From Pelagibius sp. (GTDB lineage Bacteria; Pseudomonadota; Alphaproteobacteria; Kiloniellales; Kiloniellaceae): DNA of 64,000 bases. The notes beneath the pieces were generated by a model, which saw only the letters and a program-made list of their open reading frames with translations, searched no databases and had not been told where the DNA came from. A program made the position numbers and the translations under genes. Below, piece by piece: positions 9,782-20,005 of the stretch (position 1 is its first letter; every line of letters starts with the position of its first letter). The stretch spans positions 1-64,000 of the forward strand of contig NZ_JANQKD010000094.1 in assembly GCF_028281305.1 (NCBI RefSeq), given 5' to 3'.

Positions 9782-10111
9782 TTGACTGCCGATGCCACCT
9801 TTCGCCCCGCCCGCTTTCCGGAGGCCATCAAGCGTCTCGAACCCTACAGCGGGCGTTTCGACGCCTTTCGCCTGAACGGCAAGGGCTGCGACGTCTACTT
9901 CGCCTCCTATCCCGCCGGAACGGAGATCGAGCCGCACACCCACGACACCGACAACCACGGCCTCGTGACCCTGGGCACCCTGATCCTGATCGTGGAAGGC
10001 CAGGAGACGCGGGTGCCTGCCGGCCAGTGGTATCACGTCCCCGCCGGTCAGCGGCACGCCGCCCGTTTCGAAGAGGACACGGAAGAAATCGAGCTCTGGT
10101 TCACGCCGTGA
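9782..10111 (+). CDS. small cupin-domain protein
   Basis: A 109-aa single-cupin protein. Motif 1 is visible as GTEIEPHTHDTDNHGLVTLG (metal-ligand pair HTH) and motif 2 as PAGQWYHVPAGQRHAA (third His). This is a compact beta-barrel fold that may bind a metal and a small ligand. TTG at 9782 follows GGAG at 9768-9771 with good spacing and gives the natural domain length; the longer upstream frame would run into the LysR promoter. It is divergent from the LysR regulator. The enzymatic role cannot be assigned. Confidence 0.8.
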   Translation: MTADATFRPARFPEAIKRLEPYSGRFDAFRLNGKGCDVYFASYPAGTEIEPHTHDTDNHGLVTLGTLILIVEGQETRVPAGQWYHVPAGQRHAARFEEDTEEIELWFTP

Positions 10112-10163
10112 CGGCGCGTTGCAGAACGTCCAGACAGATTGCTCCGTCAGCCGTTCTTCACCA

Positions 10164-11384
10164 TCAACCCTTTTTCAGGGTCAGCCAGATGGCCGGTCCG
10201 CCTTCCCAGTCGGCCTCCAACTGCCCGCCGGCAATGCGGTAACCGCGCGCCATGTACCAGCGCAGGCCGTGGTCGTTGACGGAGAGGACCGTCAGAGTGA
10301 TCGGCATGCCGAGCCTCCGTTCAGCGGCTTCCAGCAGGGCGCTGCCCACGCCGCGGCCCTGCGCCGCCGGGTCGACGAAGAGATACTTTATGTGGCCGCC
10401 GGCTTCCTGCGCGCTAGCCCGGAACTCGACGAAGCCGACAGAGCGGGTTCCCTGTTCGGCCACGATGCGTTGCCGGTCTTCCTGTGCCAGCGGCCTGCGG
10501 TCGCCCAGCAAACGGGCCGCGTGCGGCACCCGCGGTGCGTAGGCGCTGGTTGCTGCGGCCGCTCCGACAATCCGGCCGCAGTCTGCGTCGTCCCGGGCAC
10601 CGCCATCGCGCAGGCGCAGCGGCGCTTCCTGCATTGCGCCAGCTTGCGGATCGCGCCCGCCCCCGCCCCTGCTGTCGCTGTAGGCGCCGTCCTGCAGCAG
10701 CGGCACCGCCGCGCTGCTGTCTTCCGCTGCGGCCCAGGCGACGTCCTCGTCGAAGCCCCTGCCGATCAGCTCGCGCCCTGAAGGGCAGCCGGCCAGCGCT
10801 GCCTGCAGACTCTCCCGCAAGGCCTTGTAGGCGGCGACGGCCGCCATGGCATCGGCACTGAGCGTGCCTTTGAGACGCGCCAGCAGGGCGCCGGCACCGA
10901 GGAGGTCTTCCAGCGCGGGACGCAGGCTGCCGTCGGCCCAGTGTTCGCCGGCGGCGACCACCAGGATGCGCCCCTTTTTCGGCGCCCCGGCCAGCGTCTG
11001 CAGGGCCGCCGCCACGGCGGTTGCGTTGCGCAGGCAGGCGGCGAATGTGGGTGTGTCGCCCACCAGGGTCGAAAGGGTGGAGCCGTTGGGCGACGGCAGG
11101 ACGACGGTGCTTCCCGCTTCGAGCGCCGCCAGGGAGGGCGGCGACAGACTGAGGCCGGCGGGACCCTCCCGCGGACCAGCCAGCAGCGCGCCCTGCGCCG
11201 CGGCGAAGCCCGCCGCCGTGGAGTCGCGGTAGCGGTAGGGCAGAACCCGGGCGCCGCGCGAAACCGCGACGTCGACGGCGGTGCTGAAGGACAGTACGTC
11301 GACGATGGCGATGGCTGTGCGGGATGCCTGCCCCGCGCGCAGGCCGGCGCCGCCCCAGGCCAGGTCGAGAGCGAGGTCAGGCAT
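10164..11384 (-). CDS. 2-phosphosulfolactate phosphatase (ComB)-like / GNAT fusion
   Basis: A 406-aa two-domain protein. Residues 1-240 match the ComB family (AIVDVLSFSTAVDVAVSRGA near 26-45; VVLPSPNGSTLSTL near 93-106; DEDVAWAAAEDSS near 218-230), which removes phosphate from 2-phosphosulfolactate in coenzyme M-type pathways. Residues about 265-406 form a GNAT N-acetyltransferase (YLFVDPAAQGRGVGSALLEA contains the acetyl-CoA loop Q/RxxGxG/A). A Gly/Arg/Asp-rich linker joins them without any stop or frameshift. Bacteria lacking coenzyme M often carry ComB-like proteins of unknown role, so the phosphatase substrate is uncertain. Confidence 0.8.
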   Translation of the reverse strand: MPDLALDLAWGGAGLRAGQASRTAIAIVDVLSFSTAVDVAVSRGARVLPYRYRDSTAAGFAAAQGALLAGPREGPAGLSLSPPSLAALEAGSTVVLPSPNGSTLSTLVGDTPTFAACLRNATAVAAALQTLAGAPKKGRILVVAAGEHWADGSLRPALEDLLGAGALLARLKGTLSADAMAAVAAYKALRESLQAALAGCPSGRELIGRGFDEDVAWAAAEDSSAAVPLLQDGAYSDSRGGGGRDPQAGAMQEAPLRLRDGGARDDADCGRIVGAAAATSAYAPRVPHAARLLGDRRPLAQEDRQRIVAEQGTRSVGFVEFRASAQEAGGHIKYLFVDPAAQGRGVGSALLEAAERRLGMPITLTVLSVNDHGLRWYMARGYRIAGGQLEADWEGGPAIWLTLKKG

Positions 11385-11441
11385 GGCGCGACCCTACTGC
11401 GCCGCCGCCGGTGGTTCCAGCCTACGCTTCCGGTTGTCGGG

Positions 11442-13463
<2,022 letters not shown>

Positions 13464-13773
13464 TCAAATTCTCTAAAGTATAGTTTCAGTAACGAGTGAT
13501 GCTCCGCAAACGCTACACTTTAAGTTTCACCACAACCGCGTCAGAAAGCCAAACACAAAGTGAAGCGCATCTCTTTGCGTTTTATTTGGGTCTTCTATCT
13601 GGTGGGGACGCTGACTAAAGAGGTTGGAAGGCCACCCAGGTGAATGGCGGCGAAGTCGGTCACGCGGAGAGACGGCGTCCCCGCGTGGCCGTCAGAGAAC
13701 CCGCCTGCGAAGCCAGGCCATGCCTTGGCGGTCGGTCCGTCCTTCCGGGGGGCCGCTGGCGGGATCATGGGGC
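13464..13773. other. intergenic region, 310 bp
   Basis: This interval lies upstream of the sensor kinase and downstream of the acidic repeat gene (both minus strand). The first 110 bp are clearly AT-richer and likely hold the kinase promoter; a TATACT hexamer on the minus strand is at 13477-13482, 14 bp from the start codon, but no convincing -35 was found. AGTTTCA occurs twice (13483 and 13524 areas). Nothing else was recognised. Confidence 0.4.
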
Positions 13774-15288
13774 TCAGCCCGTCGCGGCTGCCCCCATGGC
13801 GTGGTCGTCGGTCTCTGCGCCCCCTGTGTCCCCATCGCCGCCACTCTCCGGGGCCGCCGCCGGGGTATCGTCCGTGCCCGTGCTCTCAAGGCTGGCTTTG
13901 CGCTGGGCTTCGGCACGCTCAAGCTCCCGGGCCAGGTCGCCAACCCTTTTGATGATCTCCTTCACCGTCGGGGTCTCGTTGCCGGCTTCCTCGACGATGA
14001 CCGGGCCCTTGTTGGTCTCGCCCGCTGCGGCGGGCTCCTCGGGAGCGCCGGGCTCCTCTCCGACCGCCTCTGCCGGAGTCTCCTCGGCGGGCATTTCCTC
14101 GGCGGTCATCTCTTCGGCAGCCATCTCTTCGGCAGCCATCTCTTCGGCAGCCATCTCTTCGGCGGGCGTCTCAGCCTCAGCCTCGGCTTCCTCCATGGCA
14201 GGCGCGGAAGCGTCCGCCTCGCCCTCGGCCTCCAGGGCGACTTCATCCTGAGCGTCGTCAGCCACAGTCTCTAGCTCCGCAGCCACAGCGGCATCTTCTT
14301 CGAATGCGGTTTCTTCGGGGATGGCCTCGTCGGCGGGCGTTTCGGATCCGGCTTCGGCGCTCGCGGGGTCCTCCATCACCGCAGCCGGCTCGTCCGCCTC
14401 GGGGCGGTCCTCGCTCAGCAGTTCGGCGATACGCTTCTCGGCGGCCTCGGCGTCAAAAGCGTCGTCGGCACCGGCGTCCGGGTCCGGGGCTGGCGTCTCG
14501 GAGGCTTCTGCTTCCGGTTCCTCTGCCTCCGCGCCCGCCGTTTCGGCGACCGGAGTCTCCTCGGCGCCGGCGTCTACCGCTTCGGCCTCGGCGGCATCCA
14601 TGGCCGGTGCCGCGTTCTCTTCAGGCTCCTCAGGCTCTTCGGCGCTCGGGTCGAGCGCTTCGGGCGCTTCGATTTCAGCGGCGGGTGTCTCTTCTGCGGC
14701 GTCTGCCTCCGGCTCCGCCGCTTCAGCCGTCACAGCGGCGTCCTCGACGGTTCCGCTGGCCTCCGCGTCTTCGGTCACGGCTGAGTCTTCGGCGGCCATC
14801 TCTTCAGCAGCCATCTCTTCAGCGGGCATGTTTTCGGCCGCCCTGTCCTCGGCAGCCGCATCCTCGGCCGCCACGTCCTCGGCCGCCACGTCCTCGGCCG
14901 CCACGTCCTCGGCCGCCACGTCCGCGGCGACGGGGGCTTCCGGTGCCGCCGCCGGCATCGGCTCGGCTTCCGCAGCGGCCGGGGCGCTGCCGCCGACCAT
15001 AGCCGAGACCCGCGTCTCGAGGTTTTGCAGGGTTTCCGTGAAGGTCTTCTTCTCGACCGACAGCAGGAAGGTGTGCAACAGGCTGCGCAGCTCCTCGTTC
15101 TCCGCCGCCATCCGCGTGTTCTCGTCGGCGCGTTGCTCGACCTCCGCCCTGGCGGTTGCGAGTTGGCCTTCGATGGTCTCGATCAGGCCGATCAGCCGGT
15201 CGCTGTAATGCTGCTGCTGTTCGTCGATCAATCCGAAGCGCTCTTCGGCCGCTTCCACGCGCTGGCGCAGGTCGTTCAGTTCCGTCAT
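13774..15288 (-). CDS. acidic Ala/Glu-repeat protein with N-terminal coiled coil
   Basis: A 504-aa protein without a recognised enzymatic domain. Residues 1-95 are a predicted coiled coil (LRQRVEAAEERFGLIDEQQQ; AEVEQRADENTRMAAENEEL). Residues about 100-440 are highly acidic and repetitive, built from five-residue units such as AAEDV and AAEEM, and probably disordered. Residues 440-475 return to a charged helix (VKEIIKRVGDLARELERAEA). There is no signal peptide or membrane segment. It might be a cytoplasmic scaffold or cell-organisation factor, but this is speculative. It sits between a sensor kinase and the Mla-like operon, with no clear operon link. Confidence 0.75.
   Translation of the reverse strand: MTELNDLRQRVEAAEERFGLIDEQQQHYSDRLIGLIETIEGQLATARAEVEQRADENTRMAAENEELRSLLHTFLLSVEKKTFTETLQNLETRVSAMVGGSAPAAAEAEPMPAAAPEAPVAADVAAEDVAAEDVAAEDVAAEDAAAEDRAAENMPAEEMAAEEMAAEDSAVTEDAEASGTVEDAAVTAEAAEPEADAAEETPAAEIEAPEALDPSAEEPEEPEENAAPAMDAAEAEAVDAGAEETPVAETAGAEAEEPEAEASETPAPDPDAGADDAFDAEAAEKRIAELLSEDRPEADEPAAVMEDPASAEAGSETPADEAIPEETAFEEDAAVAAELETVADDAQDEVALEAEGEADASAPAMEEAEAEAETPAEEMAAEEMAAEEMAAEEMTAEEMPAEETPAEAVGEEPGAPEEPAAAGETNKGPVIVEEAGNETPTVKEIIKRVGDLARELERAEAQRKASLESTGTDDTPAAAPESGGDGDTGGAETDDHAMGAAATG
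14098..14165. repeat. 15-bp in-frame tandem repeats (AAEEM units)
   Basis: Nearly identical 15-bp units around GGCAGCCATCTCTTC recur four to five times within the acidic protein gene, keeping the frame and encoding Ala-Ala-Glu-Glu-Met units. A related pair occurs near 14790-14825. Copy number is likely to vary between strains. Confidence 0.9.
14865..14925. repeat. 15-bp in-frame tandem repeats (AAEDV units)
   Basis: Four near-identical copies of CTCGGCCGCCACGTC encode Ala-Ala-Glu-Asp-Val units in the acidic protein. Together with the 14098-14165 array they show that this gene has grown by internal slippage at two separate points. Confidence 0.9.
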
Positions 15289-15432
15289 AGGAGGCGATTC
15301 CCTTAACTGCTGTAACGCGCAGTGTGCGGGGAAAAGGTTTGATTTTTCCTAAAGACAAGCTTTCGTTTACCAAGTGCGTTAAGCCTTGGCGTAGCAGATC
15401 CGAAGCGATTTCAACCCTGCGGTTTAGGGCTG

Positions 15433-16152
15433 CTAGCTTTCCGGCTTGAGGCGCGGACGGCCGCGGTTGATGGCGTTATCGCCTTCGATCAGGGTCCATT
15501 CCACCATCTGCCGCAACACCCGGCCGAGCGCCTCGTCGAAGGCCTCGATGATACTGCGCAGCTGGTCCTCGCCGGACTCCACGCGATGCTCGAAGGAGCG
15601 GGAGGCAACGATCGACCGGCGCGGCAGCTGCACCAGTTTCACGTTCATGGCAACCAGGGCCTGCGGGTTGCCGTTGTTGTAGTAAACGGCCTGAAACTCC
15701 CGCAGTTCGCTCTTCAGCACGAAGTCGGCGCGCAGGCCGACCGACTCGCGGCCGATCGAGACGATCTTGCGGGTGTTCTCGAAAGACTCGATCATCAGGG
15801 TCTGCACCATCAGCGGCGCCCGGTCCGCCCAGCCGGAACGGGCGTAGTACTCGATGGAAGTGGGCGTGCGCTGCAGGGCGATGCGCGTGGTGTTGAGCCC
15901 CGCATTGGCCACCGGCGGCTCCAGGATCAGCTGCCATCTTGCCTCCGGCAGGTCCTCGCGGAAGGTGCTCTTGGGCGACAGCCGGAAAAGCTCCGGCGGC
16001 GGCCCCTGGCCCGGAACCTGGAGGCTGCAGCCCGGCGCCAGGGCAACGACCGGCAGCGCGGCCAGGCCACCCAGAACGCGGCGTCGGCGCAGGCCGCTGG
16101 CGGCCTCGCCCGCCGCCGGCGCCCCGTCGATGTCGGATCTATTGTGCTTCAT
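15433..16152 (-). CDS. ABC-type transport auxiliary lipoprotein (PqiC-like)
   Basis: A 239-aa predicted lipoprotein. The N-terminus carries twin arginines (RRRRVLGG), a hydrophobic stretch and a lipobox-like ALAPGC, with Cys42 as the likely lipidation site. The remainder matches the ABC_trans_aux/DUF330 pattern (SIEYYARSGWADRAPLMVQT; DFVLKSELREF). Family members partner with MlaFED- or PqiB-type lipid transporters at the outer membrane. It overlaps the MlaD gene by 14 bp and is the last gene of the operon, which supports this role. Confidence 0.88.
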   Translation of the reverse strand: MKHNRSDIDGAPAAGEAASGLRRRRVLGGLAALPVVALAPGCSLQVPGQGPPPELFRLSPKSTFREDLPEARWQLILEPPVANAGLNTTRIALQRTPTSIEYYARSGWADRAPLMVQTLMIESFENTRKIVSIGRESVGLRADFVLKSELREFQAVYYNNGNPQALVAMNVKLVQLPRRSIVASRSFEHRVESGEDQLRSIIEAFDEALGRVLRQMVEWTLIEGDNAINRGRPRLKPES

Positions 16153-17167
16153 AGCCTTGCTGTTGATCTCCGAAAATGAAACGGGCCGGGTCTCTCTGGA
16201 CCTCGGTGGTGACGCGGTTGAGCACCACGATGAGATCGCGCGCCTCGGTCAGCAGGTTGGTGAGTTCATAGAGGCCGGTGTTGGCGAAATCGCGGATCGG
16301 CTCGCGGTTCTCCGCGATCATGGCTTCCAACTGGGTGGAGGCATCGGCCAGGTTGTCCGCCGTGACCTGCAGGCTCTGGATGAGGTCGCGGGCGTCGGCG
16401 CTGGTCAGGGTGACCTCGCGGTCGATGGAGCCGGCCATGGACTCGAAGCTCTCCAGCGTGGTGCCGGCGCGCTCGGTCAGCTCCCCGACGTTGGACTCCA
16501 GCGAGCCGGCCATGGCCTCCAGGCTGCCGGTCGCATCGCGGAGGTTTTCCATGGTCAGCGCGGCATCGGCGATCAGTTGATCGATGTTGTCGCTGTTCTT
16601 GGCGACGGCGCCGGTGACGGCGCTCAGGTTTGCGATGAGCTGCTCGATGTTTCTGAGGTTGGTGTCGCTGAGCAGGAGTTGGGCACGGCGCAGCAGCAGA
16701 TTGACGTTCTCCAGGACCTCCGGTGCACCTTCCAGAACCTCTTCGAAAGAGGAAACGCCGGGTGGGATTTCGGCGAGGTTACGGCCCTCCGGCGGCTCCA
16801 GCGGTGCGGCTTCCGGCGAGCCGCCGGTGAGCAGGACGTAGCGTCCGCCGGTCAGTCCTTCCAGTTCCAGGGTCGCCTTGCTGTCGGCGCGCACGGGGGT
16901 GCGCTTTTCCACCTCGATGCGCACGCGGATCGCCGTCGGGCGGTCCTCGTCCAGATCGACACGGATCACCTCGCCGACGCGCACGCCCTGATAGCGCACC
17001 GCGCTGCCTTCCTTGACGCCGGTAACCGCGCTTTCGAACACAATGTCGTAACGGGCGAACTCCTGCTCGAACTGAAACTTCGCCAGCCAGAGGACGAAGC
17101 CCAGCAGGCCGAAGGCGAGCAGCAGCACGAAGAGCCCGACCATGATGTAATTGGCGCGTGTCTCCAT
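16139..17167 (-). CDS. mlaD: MlaD-family (MCE) lipid-transport protein
   Basis: A 342-aa periplasmic substrate-binding component anchored by one N-terminal helix (YIMVGLFVLLLAFGLLGFVL, residues 7-26). The MCE domain follows at about 40-118 (VTGVKEGSAVRYQGVRVGEV; LEGLTGGRYVLLTGG). The C-terminal 200 residues are helical and may extend toward the outer membrane, as in longer MCE proteins. It sits between the ATPase gene and the lipoprotein gene. It is expected to form a hexameric ring carrying phospholipids between membranes; the direction of transport is not deducible. Confidence 0.92.
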   Translation of the reverse strand: METRANYIMVGLFVLLLAFGLLGFVLWLAKFQFEQEFARYDIVFESAVTGVKEGSAVRYQGVRVGEVIRVDLDEDRPTAIRVRIEVEKRTPVRADSKATLELEGLTGGRYVLLTGGSPEAAPLEPPEGRNLAEIPPGVSSFEEVLEGAPEVLENVNLLLRRAQLLLSDTNLRNIEQLIANLSAVTGAVAKNSDNIDQLIADAALTMENLRDATGSLEAMAGSLESNVGELTERAGTTLESFESMAGSIDREVTLTSADARDLIQSLQVTADNLADASTQLEAMIAENREPIRDFANTGLYELTNLLTEARDLIVVLNRVTTEVQRDPARFIFGDQQQGYEAQ

Positions 17168-17204
17168 GAAGCCCTCAGTCCCCCATCCTCAGTGTCCTGC
17201 GCGG

Positions 17205-18104
17205 TCAGCCGGCGCTCTGCGGCGCCGTGCCGCTGCGCTCTGCACTGCCTGCGGCGGCCCGGCCGCGCGGACCGCCGAAGTACTCTTGAATCCAGGGGTC
17301 CGGCTCATGCATGAGCTCTTCGATGGTCCCCACCTTAACACGTTTGTCGACCAGCACGGAAACCCGGTCGCAGATCGCATAGAGCGAGTCCAGGTCGTGA
17401 GTCACCATCACGACGGTCAGCCCCAGGGCGCGCTGCAGGTCGCCGATCAGAATGTCGAAGTTGGCCGCGCCGATCGGGTCGAGCCCGGCGGTCGGCTCGT
17501 CGAGGAAAAGGATGTCGGCATCCAGCGCCAGGGCGCGCGCCAGGCCGGCGCGCTTGCGCATGCCGCCGGAGAGCTCGGCCGGATACTTGTGGGCGGCATC
17601 CGGCGGCAGGCCGACCATGGAGACCTTCACGTCGATCAGCTCCTGGCGCAGCTCGGGCGGCAGGTCGCTGTGCTCCTTCATCGGCACCTCGATGTTCTGC
17701 GCGACGGTGAGCGAGGAGAAGAGGGCGCCGTCCTGGAACAGCACGCCCCAGCGTGACTGCATGGCGGTCGTTTCCGCTGCGCTCAGGCTGGCGAGGTCGC
17801 GCCCGAAGACGGCGATGCGGCCGGCCGTGGGCTTGTTGAGGCCGATGATGGTGCGGATCAGGACCGACTTGCCGGTGCCGGAGCCGCCGACCACGCCCAT
17901 GACCTCTCCGGGCTGAACGCTGAAATCCAGATTGTCGTGAATGACCGAGGTGCCGAACTGGGTGCGCAGCCCGGTGATGGTGAGGATCGGCGGCACTTCG
18001 GCGCGGCCTGCGTCACCGGCCCCGTTCGTGCCCGGATTACCGGCGCCCTGGCCATTTGTCTGGCCGCCGTTGTCCGGCGGCGGCATGCCCGTGGCATCAG
18101 TCAT
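17205..18104 (-). CDS. mlaF: MlaF-type ABC transporter ATP-binding protein
   Basis: A 299-aa cytoplasmic ATPase of the lipid transporter. The Walker A motif GGSGTGKS is at residues 73-80, the signature LSGGM at 178-182, and Walker B ILFLDEP at 198-204. The first 38 residues form a Gly/Asn-rich low-complexity lead, longer than usual for MlaF; a later start is possible but no internal ATG with a good ribosome site was seen. It begins 4 bp after the permease stop and is clearly in the same operon. Confidence 0.92.
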   Translation of the reverse strand: MTDATGMPPPDNGGQTNGQGAGNPGTNGAGDAGRAEVPPILTITGLRTQFGTSVIHDNLDFSVQPGEVMGVVGGSGTGKSVLIRTIIGLNKPTAGRIAVFGRDLASLSAAETTAMQSRWGVLFQDGALFSSLTVAQNIEVPMKEHSDLPPELRQELIDVKVSMVGLPPDAAHKYPAELSGGMRKRAGLARALALDADILFLDEPTAGLDPIGAANFDILIGDLQRALGLTVVMVTHDLDSLYAICDRVSVLVDKRVKVGTIEELMHEPDPWIQEYFGGPRGRAAAGSAERSGTAPQSAG

Positions 18105-18108
18105 GGCC

Positions 18109-19257
18109 CTAGAACCCGATCACCGAGAAGAAGATCGACAGCAGTGCATCGAGCACGATCACCAGGAAGATCGCCTCGACCACCGCCCGGGTGGTCTGCT
18201 GGCCGACGGATTCCGCGCTGCGGGTCACCTGAAGGCCTTCGTAGCAGCCGATCATGCCGATGATGAAGGCGAAGAAGGGGGCCTTGATGATGCCGACGGC
18301 CAGGGTTTCCACCGTCACCGCATCGGCGAGCTGGCGGGCGAACTGGAAGAAGGTGATGTCGAGGACGATGGTCGCCATCACCGCGCCGCCCAGCAGCCCC
18401 ATGATGTCGGCATAGAAGGTCAGCAGGGGCAGCACCAGCACCAGGGCGATGACCCGCGGCATGACCAGCACCTCCATGGGATCGAGGCCGAGGGTCCGCA
18501 TGGCGTCGATCTCCTCGTTCACCTTCATGGTGCCGATCTGCGCGGTGAAGGCGCTGCCGGAACGCCCGGCGACGATGATGGAGGTCAGCAGGATACCCAT
18601 TTCGCGCAGGATGCCGACGGCGACCAGGTTCACCGTGAAGATCTGGGCGCCGAACTGGGCCAGCTGGTCTGCCCCCTGGTAGGCCAGGACAACGCCGACC
18701 AGAAAGGAAATCAGCCCGACGATGGGCAGGGCGTTGAAGCCGGTCTGCTCCATCTGGCTGATCAGCGGCGTCAGCCGGATGCGCCAGGGCCGGGCCAGGG
18801 TGCGCGCCATCACGGTGACGGTGAGGCCGAGGAAGGACAGCAGGTCCGCCGCCTCGCGGCTGATGCGCAGAGTCTCCCGGCCGAGGCGGACCGCCACCGC
18901 GACCAGCGGATTGTCCGCTTTGGGGGCCGGCGGGCACTTGACGCGCCGCGCCGCCACGGTCCCCATCAGGGTCTCCACCGCCGGCGCGGCGCCGGCCACC
19001 TCCACCACCAGACCGCGCTCCTTCAGATCGCCGGCTGTACGGTCCAGAACCCAGGCCCCGGCACTGTCGACGGTGCCGCAGTGGGTGAGGTCGAGCACCG
19101 CCTGCTGGGCGCCTTGGGAGTCGAGCGAGCGCAGGGCGGGGTCGTGCTTGGCCAGCTCTCCGGTAGTCCAGTCGCCGATGAAACGCAGAATCAGGCGCGG
19201 GCCGTCGCGGACGACCTCCAGGGACGAGGCCGCCAGCAGTTCCTCTGCCGCGCTCAC
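18109..19257 (-). CDS. mlaE: MlaE-type ABC permease with N-terminal STAS domain
   Basis: A 382-aa inner-membrane permease. Residues about 10-110 form a STAS domain (QQAVLDLTHCGTVDSAGAWV), fused to the MlaE-type permease (MEQTGFNALPIVGLISFLVG; SIIVAGRSGSAFTAQIGTMK; IDAMRTLGLDPMEVLVMPRV). In E. coli the STAS function is the separate protein MlaB; fusion is known in other bacteria. GTG at 19257 gives the natural STAS start; an ATG 43 codons upstream would add a Pro/Arg-rich stretch. It is the first gene of the four-gene operon. Confidence 0.9.
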   Translation of the reverse strand: MSAAEELLAASSLEVVRDGPRLILRFIGDWTTGELAKHDPALRSLDSQGAQQAVLDLTHCGTVDSAGAWVLDRTAGDLKERGLVVEVAGAAPAVETLMGTVAARRVKCPPAPKADNPLVAVAVRLGRETLRISREAADLLSFLGLTVTVMARTLARPWRIRLTPLISQMEQTGFNALPIVGLISFLVGVVLAYQGADQLAQFGAQIFTVNLVAVGILREMGILLTSIIVAGRSGSAFTAQIGTMKVNEEIDAMRTLGLDPMEVLVMPRVIALVLVLPLLTFYADIMGLLGGAVMATIVLDITFFQFARQLADAVTVETLAVGIIKAPFFAFIIGMIGCYEGLQVTRSAESVGQQTTRAVVEAIFLVIVLDALLSIFFSVIGF

Positions 19258-19446
19258 GCTGCTGCCCTCACCGTTCTCACCCCGCTGTCCGTGCCAGCGC
19301 CCCGCATGCCTCCTGCCAGGGGGAATCGCCCGGACGGCTGCCGGAAGCACTCCGGCCTGCCGCCCCGCCGCTGCTCGGGCCGTCATTTCACCCTAAAGGC
19401 TGGTGAAATAATAGCTATTTTGCCTGCTTTGTCTTCCGAATCAGGA

Positions 19447-19941
19447 TCACGGAACCGATGCCGGCTGGCTCTGACAGGTTACGACCGCCTCGTGACGCAC
19501 GGGGAAGTTGACCGAGTTGGCGATGAAACAGGTTTGGTTGGCGTCCTCGTGCAGGGACTCGCCGCGGGTCAGATCGCTGCCGGGGGCCAGGACCACGCGC
19601 GGGCGCAGCAGCACGTCGGTGAAGCGGCCGCCGCGCCCCTGCTGCTGCATGGTGCCCTGGGCGCTGTCTTCGTAGGCCAGCACCTCGATCCCTTCCAGGG
19701 CGGCGAGCGCCAGGTAGGACAGCATGTGGCAGGACGACAGCGCCACCAGCAGCAGATCCTCGGGATTGTGCAGCTTTGGATCGCCCAGAAAGGCTGGGTC
19801 CGAAGACCCGGTTATCGAGGGTTTTCCTTCGAAATCAACGCGGTATTCCCGCGAATAGCTCTTGTAATGGCTGGTCGGGCCGGCGGCGGCGCCTGTCCAG
19901 GTGAGGTTGAGTGCGTAGTGGTGATCCTTGCCGCGGGGCAT
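19447..19941 (-). CDS. OsmC-family peroxiredoxin-like protein
   Basis: A 164-aa protein. It contains the OsmC features: SSCHMLSYLALAALEG with the first Cys near residue 81, and the second Cys in DANQTCFIANSVNF near residue 142. Members reduce organic hydroperoxides with a Cys pair in the cytoplasm. The ATG at 19941 follows AAGGAG. This subgroup (substrates undefined) is more like YhfA/SACOL1771-type proteins than Ohr; that distinction is tentative. No neighbouring OhrR-type regulator was seen. Confidence 0.87.
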   Translation of the reverse strand: MPRGKDHHYALNLTWTGAAAGPTSHYKSYSREYRVDFEGKPSITGSSDPAFLGDPKLHNPEDLLLVALSSCHMLSYLALAALEGIEVLAYEDSAQGTMQQQGRGGRFTDVLLRPRVVLAPGSDLTRGESLHEDANQTCFIANSVNFPVRHEAVVTCQSQPASVP

Positions 19942-20005
19942 TGGGGGCTCCTTTCGAAGGGGCTGCATTACGGACATGATGCCGATGGCGCGTTATGTGC
20001 GAGGT

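Noticed and set aside
13624..14274. Plus-strand frames rich in His/Leu/Gly/Ser opposite the acidic protein
   Set aside because: They are translations of the 15-bp repeats on the wrong strand.
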